A DNA stretch of 64,000 bases from Phoronis australis (Eukaryota; Phoronida; Phoronidae). The translations under genes and the position numbers were made by a program. Shown one piece after another: positions 27,101 through 51,590 of this stretch. The stretch covers positions 1,028,737-1,092,736 of the forward strand of contig NMRA01000017.1 of NCBI GenBank assembly GCA_002633005.1, written 5' to 3'. Each line of letters opens with the position of its first letter. Position 1 is the first letter of the stretch. The notes beneath the pieces were generated by a model. It saw nothing but the letters and a program-made list of their open reading frames with translations, made no database searches and had not been told where the DNA came from.

Positions 27101-30100
27101 GCTCATTTAGTTATACGTGTCTATGCCAAATTAACTCGCAAAATGTAAGATATTTTTGTAAAAAATAGCAGCCAACTTGTATTTGGTCAATATAACCTGT
27201 ACATGCCTTAACCATATTTGCTATTTGAACACTCACTCACAATGTCAACTGAACTTGCAGTGCACAATTAACTTAATTATCACTAATTTTGTTCATTCGG
27301 TTGACTATGAATCGTTAGGAGAGGAGTTTACCTCTATTTTAATAAGTCAACAGTACTTATAGTACACAACACATGCTGAAGCACATGCTGAGGAGACTTA
27401 AAGAAACCAAGTACGAAATGAATTGAGTATCTGTGGTTAAAGCGCGCCGTGAGCAAGAGATCAAAACAGCGAAACGTCAGATTACCGGAGAAACTGAATT
27501 AATTTGTGTTAGGATTTATCTTTGAACACAGCCTAGTGTGTTCGAGATATGCCAGATGCCGTGCAGGGACTCGTGCATTGGTCATAAAGTTATCAAAAAC
27601 GGTCGCAAGTACACAGATGTACAACTCACTCAGTATCAAAAACACGTTATGCCTCTGTTTTCCGTGGCATCTTTCCATGCTATGTTCACCTCGTTAACTC
27701 AATCTTATGGCGAATCGGTGAATCAAAGGATTGTGAATTGAGGGAAGTGCACAAACCAAGTGGGAGATTCGATATGAATGACAGCTCTGTAACCTTTGAT
27801 CCTGGATAATAAATTTCCACGCAGATGAAGGTGGTTCTGCTAAATCTTTTTTTCTCGTTACACGTGTTTCGTATTTAAGTTCCCCGAGAATGAAGATAAG
27901 GCATTTTTCTAGACAGGGGAAATATTGTGAAAACGGAAATTTTTATGAATAAGTTTTGAGATATCGTTAATCAAGAACCTTAACTGTACAACTGACAGGC
28001 TATCACTTAGAATGTTGAGCAGAACTTCCTAGGAGGACAAGATGTTACAATTTCCTACTTGCGCCAAAATCTATAGAAGAATGGATCTGATTTATGTTTC
28101 ACAAACAACTTTTGTCAAAACAGAGCACTCTAAGCAATTTTACAGCAGTTTGCAGGGCTTTTAAAAAAATTGTGAAATTCAAAAAGTAAAAATAAAGTGC
28201 CACATAATATTTTGCATCAGTATAACGCATATTTACTGTTATGTCGTTGCGTTAATGAACGGGCAATAGTCACTTGCAGGGGACCCGCATTTTGAGAACC
28301 AGTTTGATGGCTGTTATCGAGCGGAGAAAAGTAGTTCTCAAAATGCGGGATCCCTGTATTAAAGTGACTATTACACGCAAATGAAAAGAAGCAGTGCCAA
28401 AATGACGACATACCGTATGGATTATAATAGGTGTTGAGGGCATCAGGGGCACACATGCTGTTGAAGAAGCTGCCAGCCAACTTGACTTGGACGTTACACT
28501 CCTTGACAAACAGGGCTCCCTTGTCCATCAGTGTCGCTAGTGGGTACACCCAGCCAGCAGCTCGTCCAACGCCTGTGACATAGCACCACAGTGTATATTA
28601 AAACAAGAGACATGAAGCTTGTGGATTAAAAGTGATGATGAAAAGAGTTGGTCAGCTTCAGGAGTCATGACCGAGAGGATACATAGTCAAAATGATCTGA
28701 TAAAACTAAATGAAGTTATGATGCATATGCAGGGAAATAGCTCAAAACCTTATTCAACATGTAGAAATCTAGCTGACAAAGACAAAAACTTTGTCAACAA
28801 TAAAGTAGGGACAAGCAGTCACTTGATTCTGTGAAAGTGCATATAGTATATCGGCCACAGCATACGATGTAATTTTGCGGCAACTTTTGGCAAACGAAGT
28901 TTACTGATCTGCATACCATTCCATGGATTAAACTAATATGGAAAGTTTACTGACCAGTGTGGCATGAGTTGGTGGCCTTGAGAGAGTCAAAGTTTAACGA
29001 GGCACTGGTGAGTGTAGGTTTCCGAGCTACAGCCACCACGTAATAGTAGTCTTTTAGACTTCCTCCTGCAATGGATATCATAAATATTAGTGCAGCCCGA
29101 AGACAGAACTGATTCTCTACACAGACATTCACATTTTAGGAGCCTTAACGGAAATAATGACATTTCATGAGCCCAAACAGGCATTCACATTTTTTGCAAT
29201 AAGTTCCAAGACGGATTCAAATGTATAGTCCTGCAGACACAATCGAACAATTATAATTCTACACCCCTACAACAAGGCAGTGAGACTGAGAACGAAACCT
29301 TGTTAATAAATGGTTATTGTTATTTAATTTCTGTAAATTGAAATTCTCCGCCGCAATAGTTACAACCGGTCACTTCATTTGCTGTTAACAGAATTAGCAG
29401 TCATGACAGGAAAACGGTGTTTCGCCTGATTACTTTTGCCTTGTACTGTAAGTGAAGAATCACTATACAACCAACATTGACTCCTCACCTGTGTTGTACA
29501 CCTCCTTCAATATAGGCTGTAGTGAGAAGTACTGCGCAGCTACATAGGCTTGACCTGTCTCAAGGGTCATCAGGTCTGCTTGATATGTACTTATCATCTC
29601 CATACACTTAAACTCATCAAACGGCTGTAAAGACACATGTTGAAATATTATAAACAGCAGAAGATGGAAGCAGCTGAACATGAAAATTGACTCTCATGCC
29701 ACCTTTTGGTCACAATTTTGACTAAACGTTCCTGTTGCAACTGAAGCTTGAACCCACACTGTCAGCTGACCATTCATATGCTCTCAAGTCCAAACACTTA
29801 TCGCGACCACAGGTCAGTCAGAGAATACTCTTTGTGGGTATTATGCTCAAACGTGAGAGGATTGATGGCTGCAAATCTTTAAAAAACGAGTAAACTGAAT
29901 TTCTTTTATAAAAGAAATCAAAGTAGATATAGGCTGATGACTGATGGCAGCTTTTAAGGTTACCGTATGTACTAGTGGGACCCTAGAAAAAATATCCTGA
30001 ACATCATATCTCAGAAATGGTCGACTGAATTCATATGACACAGTTTAAAAATTGTAACTGAGTTTTTAAGATTTCATCCAAGAAATTTATATCAAATGAA

Positions 30101-33100
30101 ATTTGTTTTGCAAAAAGTGTACTTTTCATTTTTGCTAAGTTTTTCTAAAAAGGCCTGGTCACATGACCCAATTAATGCCAGATTGGTTCAAGGCACATCA
30201 AACTCTACAGACTACCTACTTTTTAGAAAACACATACTTATACCGAGTTATACTCAAATGATAGTTTTGTAGATATTTGACTAAATTCACAGACTCCTTT
30301 AATAAGGTCCAACATCACCCTTCATGACATTGTTGCATGTTCCATACCACCATAACTTACCCCTTTACACTGTAGTGCAGGTTTCCCCACATAGTTGATG
30401 TCTGCTGCAACTGTGGCATTCCCCTTTTCTTTCAGGTCAATTACCTTGATCAACTCCTCACACTTTAACTGTTCACTAACCGTTGTTGTACACCAATGCA
30501 CCACTGCAACACAAACATGGCCATAGGCATCACTACAGCTATATAGGTTGTCCTAACAATGAATGCCAGAATAGGATTTCACTGGAAACTAATACTGTTT
30601 TTATTCTTTGAAGTTCAAAGCTTATTTTAGAAGGCACAAAGTTGGGTACAAGAGCAACGCGGAGCGTTGAAATGCGCCCACAATTGCACCGCATACGGTA
30701 TCCTTCTAGGGTTGTTTATTGGTACCATAAAGTGGCCAGTAGAGGGCATACTTTGCAAAATGGAAAGGCATGGTCATTGTCTCCTCAATGGGCTAGGGGC
30801 AAAATGTGAGTAATCTTCATAATACAAGCACATCCTATACACCAGTTGCTTAAAGCACCACAGAAACATAGAATTAAAAACAAATTTACCAACATACGAG
30901 ATTAGCACAGCATTAGAATGCCAGAAACAAATTTCTACTTGGAACTTTTCCTTCACAGTCACGAAGTAACACAAAGTATACACCTGAAGACCTATGAAAA
31001 TACAGAGGTCAATGTAAAATACTAAAATTGCCACTAGAGGCAAATACTAAAATTGCCACTAGAGGCATACCGGTAATCAGAATCATCCTAAAGTCGTCAT
31101 CGTCCGTTGTCAACATCACATAAATACACTTGCTAAATTTAGTAAAGATCCTGCAAACGGTTTGGGAGATACAGCCATGGGCGCAAAAAAACAAAACTGC
31201 CACTAGGAGGCGCCACAGTAGTCCAAATCGTCTGAAAATCATTGTCAGCTGTCTTCCTTATAGTAAGCACATACACGCCAATTTTCACAATCATCCTTTG
31301 AGCGGTTTGGTTGATAGAGGGGTGGACGCAAAAATACAGACTCGAAAACAGTAAAAATGGCCACTAGGTGGCGCAAACTACGTCGAATCCATCTGAAAAC
31401 AGTAGGATAGCGTCATCTCACTAATAGGTGCCTACATACCAAATTTCATGAAAATCCGTTCAGGACTTTTGAAGATACAAAGGTAAGCGTAAAAAACTAA
31501 AATTGCCACTAGGGGGCACACCGGTGGTCGGATCCGTCCGAAAGTTCGCACATGCCGTCCCATTCATGAATGGAACATATGTGTCAAATTTCATGAACGT
31601 ATGTCAAAGGGTTTTGGAGATAGAGCAGCGGACGCCGGACGGACGGACGGACGGACAGAGATGACGGCATAATGCGTCCACATATAAATATGTGGGCGCA
31701 TAAAAATGCCATGCTGACTGATATTCTGAGGGAACCATCAACTGGATTTGTTCAGACCTTGTAGCTGACTCTCGTAATGACAGTGAATAAGCACTTCTCA
31801 CTCAGCTACTTTCTGCACATTATCTTTAAATAGAACACACTGTTCATTGCATGGAAACAGTTCTTTGAGCTGTTCTGCACCTTGGCGCATGTACTTTGTC
31901 TGAAAACCCTTATGCACAAATTGGTAGCACTTGCTTCCAAAAACAGAAATTTTCTGTTAGCTGGAAAAAGAGCCAGCTGAGGCACTTTAACTTTTACGGA
32001 GTACAAAACAAACGTTGGATTCATGGAAAAAAAACCCCGCTGATTTGGTTCTTAGTAAAACCATATCTTGGAATTCATACCTCAAAGCATTTTTGGGACA
32101 CCTTGTATACGCTGGCCAGCACTATGTGCTGCTGGTCAGTGATCAATTTGAACATCCACAGCAGTAGTTTCTTGTTTGTCGTGAATTGAAATTCATACAA
32201 AAGGCTGTCCTTAAAATAATCAATGCCCACTTACGTTCACCATACACTCACTCTTCCAAGATGAGAAGGCCAGTCAGTGAAAAAAATTATCATTTCTACT
32301 TTTCATTGTTGGTGCACTCATTTTTGATGCAAAGTTATGTTTTTGTCCGATTTCAAATTAGATTAGCATCCATAGCCTGTGGTTGTTCGTGTGAGCCAAA
32401 AGGCAACCAAACACAAACACTTCATATTTAACATTATGTTTAGAACTCCATAACGTTAATAAAAAATTCAAGACAGAAGCATTAGGACTTCTAATTAAAC
32501 CAGGTAACCTATATAAATGGCCAGGAACACACTGAGTAGTGAATAGTGGGTCTGAGGCTGATAGGACTTTACAGAAAAGCTGCAGAAAGCATCTATGGCA
32601 AGCGTTGACTACTGGCATATTCATCAACCACAGACATTTGAGTTAGTAAGTGTTAGAAATAAAGCATGAGACTGCAGGTGAATGATAATATGTATAGTAC
32701 AGAAGTCTTCAGGACAGTAACTGGTACCAAGAAGAGAACTTCCAATGTAAATATGTGAGTGGATTTTCCCCCGACGTGTTTTCTAGTTGAAATTTGTATT
32801 TTCCAACATAAATCCAAAAAAGGGATAGAAACTCTAAAAAACATCCATTTTTACAGCAAAATTCTGTGGAAGGGTATCATGTTCACTCAGGTCTCGTGTG
32901 TCATAAGTTACTATCTAAAAATCTGTTCAGTGTTCAATTTTAAATCAATAAATAAGCCACTTTCAACGTTTTTAAACTGTATAAATGTATGTTAAAAATG
33001 CATAATTTTAAGTGCATCAGTTGCGATGTTTTCTTTAAAACAGCAATTTATTTACAGATCATATCGGTACTTTTACACACAGAGCTGCAGGATGTCACAA

Positions 33101-35536
33101 GGTGGCCCTTGCTACAAATTTAAATATTCACGATTTTAATAAGACATAGCATCTTTAAGGGAAAAATACGATAATTTTACACTTATTTCATTCCAAATAA
33201 ATGAAATACATTTTCCCCGATTGTCAGGGCATGCCAGATACAAACTGAATATACAGACATTGAAGTTGACAGGTGTGTGAAATTAACCGAGAAACCAAAT
33301 ATCGCTAATTGGTCTGGATGTAAATTTACACTGTTCAGACCTCATTAACACATTTAAAGAGGTGTTAATAATTAGAATTAATGACTGGGCTTTGCACAGG
33401 TATTTTCTGAAGTGCAAAACTGTGTGCGGATTAGGTGAGGCAAGAAATTCTTACCAAGTAGCCTAATGCGAAATAAGTGAGGAAAAATATTTTTTTTTAA
33501 AAATAATCATGGATTTGCAAAATGAGACGAGTGAGCTTAAATGAGTGGAAAATTACCTTATACAAAAGTGTGACTTGTTCACAGGAGCAACCAATAGGTT
33601 GCTTTTAATCGCGCTGACGTTCCAAAAGGATAGGCTTTATCTTGCTGCCACTGTGTGTGGGTATCCTAGTTTCCCAGTGACACACGACACACCCCACAGG
33701 AAACTGTTCTTATCTTGGGTTGTATACTTCATTAACCATGTGACTATTTTTTTGTCTAAAAATCTTGATTTTACACAGAGATCGTTATAATCTCCACAAA
33801 TGTGAATTTTTCCACATGAAACTTGGAAATTTCATTTCTTTATTCGATTAGCTTTGATAGTGTGTCTGGGATTTTCTTTTAAGACCTTTTACATCAAAAG
33901 CTCAGATGTCAAAATCACATGAGATTTATGTTTTACATTTCAAGCATTGTTGGTGGCAGAGTTCTCCGGCTAAAAGGCCTTAAAAGAAAATATTAGATGT
34001 GCTGCAGTAGCTAATAGAAAAAAGAAACTGAATTTGCAAGTTTCGAGTTTCGTGTGAAAAAAAGTGGAAAAATTTTCAATCTACGTGAAAAATCATGACT
34101 TTTGAGAAGAAATGGAATTATGTGATTACAAATATCTGGGCATTGCTTTCATGTACCTAATACCAATCTGTTTTAACCCAAGGCTTTTAAAAACATAGTT
34201 TTAATATGGGTATTCTATTAATACTTAAAAATTTACTTAATAAATCCAGTCCTTAGTAATGAAGCTAGCCTAATGCCATAATAATACAACTTTCATACAT
34301 AAGTATCACATTTTTGAAGCATAGTTTAAAAATATGCCACACATAAGAAAATAAGGAACTTTGCCCTAATTTAAAATCATCACTGTCATAATGTTTCATA
34401 TTCATATTTCTTGTAAATTTTGAATTATTTTTTAACACCTGTTGCAAACCTGGTCTTGATAAATTATTTTAGTAGAACAAAAGATATCATCAATTTCAAC
34501 TTCAAAATGTTTATCTTCACTTAAAACATATGGAATATATTCTGTCTGGTAAAGGCTGTGGGGATTAGACAGGGTTAAGAAACGAATAATGCCCTAAGCA
34601 GTGAAAAAGTCAAGTCTCTAGAGCACCATCAATCCCAATAGTGTGAATCAAACCATTGAGCACAAGCTATTATGGTAAAGTAGGCATGATTTAATTTAGC
34701 ATGTTACCTTCAGTTGCACCTGAAATAGACATGTACATTGGTTGGGTTAATGTAATTCAACTACGGAATGTGTGGATTAGGCAAGGGGAACCATGTGTCT
34801 AAATTTCACACAACATAAAGCTTGTTTTCATACACAGAACAGAATTTTTCGCACAAAGCAAACCCTTCCTTTTTGAAAGTTGCACTGCCTATAAGCAGTT
34901 AAAAAACTTACATTCTGCACAAGAACAATAATTTTGAATGAAATGTTAACAAACCATCACAAACCATCAAGGCAACAGTATTTTATCTCCTTTCATGAAA
35001 ATCATTTGACATTTACTCCATTCACCTGTTACCCGATTAAAGCATTAGCAAGCTTAATTTATACTTTATACTTTACGAAAGCATCACAGTTTCATAAGTG
35101 AGTGTAAGAATCTCATTCTGGTTCTGAATCCATAAGGATAACAAAAACAATGCTCTGAAGGCAAAAGCTGAGTCAGAGAGTGGTGAGAAGGTAAGATGCA
35201 AGATGGCTTTGGTACAGGGAAACTATCATTGCCAGTGGCCGCCAGTGACTGCCAAGTAAAAGAAAAAAAATCAAAACCAAAGAAATTATTTAACCAATTT
35301 AAGCTGGCAGCATTTTGTAAAGCCTAACAACACAATAGCCTCAGATGTGCTGATTTAATTCACTTTAGTCTCTATATATGTTTGACCCAGATTTAACTAT
35401 CAATGTAACCGACATAGGAATGACTCACCTGGCAGGTAGAATACACATTTAATAAAGATTGAAACTTACCGCTAACTTTAGAATAACTTAAAGCAAATGC
35501 GCTGATCAGAAGCACAGGACATAACCATAGATTCAT
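18373..35536 (-). CDS. MELTF: Melanotransferrin-like two-lobed transferrin, 15 exons, 776 aa
   Basis: Transferrins bind Fe3+ with carbonate in each of two lobes; melanotransferrin is the cell-surface form. Exons in transcript order: 35536-35470, 30503-30361, 29624-29489, 29065-28955, 28572-28414, 26732-26530, 25708-25552, 25012-24842, 24187-23941, 23247-23132, 22479-22363, 21179-21003, 20285-20091, 19373-19298, 18628-18373. All phases agree and give 776 residues plus TAA; human MELTF has 738. Exon 1 encodes a signal peptide (MNLWLCPVLLISAFALSYS). The N-lobe is about residues 23-385 and the C-lobe about 393-745. The last 20-odd residues (LVQIYVVGVMTVLLV then RFYPL) follow a small-residue stretch (CTSGAS), as in a GPI-anchored or tail-anchored protein. 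Ligand residues are eroded in both lobes (see findings). Exon 1 is 5 kb from exon 2 and starts 521 bp from POLR2B, reading away from it. Confidence 0.93.
21395..21800. repeat. Dispersed repeat copy in a MELTF intron
   Basis: Same family as 29990-30310. It keeps the blocks 'cacatctcaaaaatggctga', 'caagatttcat', 'tatcaaataaaatttg', 'catgtgacccagttaatg' and 'agttttgtagatgtttg'. Confidence 0.65.
25552..30503 (-). CDS. MELTF: MELTF exons 2-7: transferrin N-lobe
   Basis: These six exons encode residues 23-325. Lobe motifs in order: VVHWCTTTVSEQLKC (23-37), the TLETG site (90-94) where the family has TLDAG, DYYYVVAVARK (121-131), SCHTGVGRAAGW (149-160), GFAGAFKCL (235-243) and LYELLCTDG (274-282), then SCNWGVVKSH (292-301). 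By alignment to human serotransferrin from memory, the ligands Asp63, Tyr95, Tyr188 and His249 correspond to Glu92, Tyr124, Phe236 and His301. The anion-binding Thr and Arg (Thr152, Arg156) are kept. The donor of the exon ending at 26530 was chosen as gtacgt rather than the overlapping gtgtac, because only the former keeps the frame into LYELLC. Confidence 0.9.
28263..28374. repeat. Inverted repeat / foldback hairpin in a MELTF intron
   Basis: The left arm (28263-28299, core cccgcattttgagaac) and right arm (28334-28374, core gttctcaaaatgcggg) are near-perfect reverse complements of about 37-41 nt around a 34-nt loop. It lies in the intron just after the exon 28572-28414, 40 bp from its splice donor. 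It looks like a very short MITE or foldback element. Confidence 0.85.
29990..30310. repeat. Dispersed repeat copy in a MELTF intron
   Basis: It shares ordered blocks ('catatctcagaaatgg', 'tttaagatttcat', 'tatcaaatgaaatttg', 'catgacccaattaatg', 'agttttgtagatatttg') with 21395-21800. The first half matches 2615-2900 as well. The copies have the same orientation and are diverged. Confidence 0.65.
30504..35469 (-). other. MELTF intron 1 (4.97 kb)
   Basis: This long intron separates the signal-peptide exon from the N-lobe. It holds the satellite-type element at 31014-31701 and otherwise no convincing exon. Many short open frames in both strands lack splice borders and family similarity. Confidence 0.7.
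31014..31701. repeat. Degenerate ~150-bp satellite block with GGAC run and terminal palindrome
   Basis: The motif aattgccactagrggc recurs at about 31025, 31050, 31196, 31356 and 31501, with related sequence between (a 'caaatttcatgaa' core and a 'ggttttggagata' core). Apart from the closely spaced first pair this gives roughly four diverged units of 145-160 bp. The block ends with a ggac repeat (31636-31656) and a 30-bp palindrome (31672-31701). An inverted relative lies at 5080-5880. Confidence 0.75.
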
Positions 35537-36057
35537 GGTTAACAACACCAAATTTCAGCACCAGAAAAGAACGTTTTTAGAACAAAAACACCAAAGTGGT
35601 GCTAGAATCGCACCGACAAGTTCACAAGTAGGTCAGCAGTAATTTGGCTTTGTTAGAGCGACAAATAAATGAGTACAATTAAAGCTAAAATTTGTCTACA
35701 TATTAGCACACAAAACTTCCATATAGATGTAATAAATAGCTTAAAATAAAGTTATGTATTCTCTTTGTTTATTTTAAAAAGCATAATAGACACTGATATT
35801 TCACAGCGAATTGATTTTTATGACTGTTATGGCCGCACTATTTTTCAAAAGCATCGCGCTCTTTTTGATTGTGAGGTACATAAAATAAATTCCCACAAAT
35901 CTTTACTCTGAATGGCACTTCCGCTGTTTCGATGGCGGAGTCGGAGTCTTTGTGAGTGTGTATCGGGCGAAATCGATTGCCATCGTTCCAACCGACGACT
36001 TAAAAGGGAAATTGTTTTATAATCTAATTGCCTGTGGTTGCTGTTGAATCGGAGACA
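35537..36057. promoter_or_regulatory. Shared divergent promoter region of MELTF and POLR2B
   Basis: Only 521 bp separate the two start codons, and this must hold both 5' UTRs and both promoters. YY1-like cores occur at about 35829-35836 (atggccgc) and 35931-35938 (gatggcgg). YY1-type sites near the start are typical of TATA-less housekeeping promoters. No clear TATA box faces POLR2B. An upstream ATG at 35932 gives an 8-codon uORF (stop 35953-35955) if transcription of POLR2B starts before it. Transcription starts are not known. Confidence 0.55.
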
Positions 36058-50249
<14,192 letters not shown>

Positions 50250-50550
50250 TCAAAGTGCGAGACTGGTGTCGATGTCATCGCACGTCCGCTCAAGGTCTCA
50301 GCCGCCATACGTATTGAAGGATATCGAGTAATGACTGGGAATATGGCATTCTGAGTTTTGGCTGTCCACGATTGGGTATCAGCAGGACTGATCTTGTTTT
50401 TAGTCAATAGATCAGATATCTTGCAGTCATCGTGTCTAAGCTCGTGCAGTTGTTAAACAAGTCTTACTCATTGAGTCATGCTGTTAGCAGTAAAGGTCTC
50501 ATTTCTGGTACAATGTATGTATATTTGTATTGATATGATCTTATTTTGTA

Positions 50551-50567
50551 AATAAACCCTTAATAAA
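50551..50567 (+). terminator. POLR2B: POLR2B poly(A) signals
   Basis: Two AATAAA hexamers at 50551-50556 and 50562-50567 lie about 300 bp after the stop codon and are followed by gtgttt. They give a 3' UTR of roughly 0.33 kb. Confidence 0.75.
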
Positions 50568-50708
50568 ACAAAAACGTGTTTCAGCGATATTCGTTGTATG
50601 GTGCTACATTTATTTCTGTCAGTTACACTTATGTGACCAAATTAAAAACCCACAACTGTAGGAGTGTCATCATCTGCCCCAGCAGTCATGGTTTCCATTG
50701 TCATTTTT

Positions 50709-50738
50709 ATGCGTCCACATATTTATATGTGGATGCAT
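50709..50738. repeat. Solo 30-bp palindrome related to the element ends
   Basis: The stretch atgcgtccacatatt followed by its near-exact reverse complement is the same palindrome as at 31672-31701, here without a satellite block. It lies between the POLR2B poly(A) signals and the UVSSA stop codon. Confidence 0.8.
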
Positions 50739-51590
50739 TATGGTAATATTGAAACTACAAAAAGATTAGGCAACGGACTTACACCATGTGCTTTTGGTAC
50801 CACGGGTGTATTGCAAACTTGGTAGAATTGTGTTCTGTTATCTAACCATCAGACTTTACTCTAGGCGTCACTCCTAAATTGACCAGTTGCAAGTGACATT
50901 TAAAGTAAAACTTTCTGTCTGTAGTAAAGCTGCTTGTCAGTTACAAACACTAAAGATGGAAATTACAACAGAAATGCTGCTTTATTTAATAACTGCTATG
51001 GGTATATAACGAATGAGGTATTTGTAAAAATATCAGTTCCTTGCAATTTAAACAGTAGGTAGAGGACATGCAAACCAATAAAAAGTTAAAAGTGGTCAAT
51101 CGTAATGCACATTACATTGCTTAACTTTGTAATCGCACAAGTTGTTGCCTTTACTTCAGTCATGAGTACATGCTTACACTTGAGCATGTGTCATCACTTG
51201 CACGTCTGCTTTATCAAAGTTCCCAAGGCGGCAAGTTAAACAAGAGAAGATTATCCAAAGATGCACATGGCATTCTGAGAAGTGTTCCCTGACTAGAGTA
51301 CAATTATATTTCTATGCAGTCTACTTACTGGCCCAGTTTTGGAGAAACAAAATGTCTCATTACACCATAAAGCCACCAATTTCATTACAAACATGTCACT
51401 AAATTGGAGCAGAAACTAAGTTGCAATTGTAAATGCAAATAAATAAAATTCATTTAAATTAATACAGTTAACATTAAATTATCAAATTCATTACATTCTT
51501 TACAGAGTATCTTTTGTAATGATGTAATAATATAAATTAACACAAAACATGTTAAAAAAGTACAAAACTATGTTCCCATGCACAGATCAC

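Larger units (their letters stand above)
50250..51590. other. Convergent intergenic region between POLR2B and UVSSA
   Basis: It holds the POLR2B 3' UTR, its poly(A) signals, the solo palindrome (50709-50738) and the UVSSA 3' UTR on the minus strand. Possible UVSSA AATAAA signals are at 50981-50986 and 50609-50614 (read as tttatt). If the distal one is used, the two transcripts end within about 60 bp of each other. I see no gene in the remainder. Confidence 0.65.

Noticed and set aside
35537-35700. Iron-responsive element in the MELTF 5' region (hairpin-like caccaaagtggtg at about 35588)
   Set aside because: The loop lacks the CAGTGN sequence and bulged C of an IRE; it is only a short palindrome.
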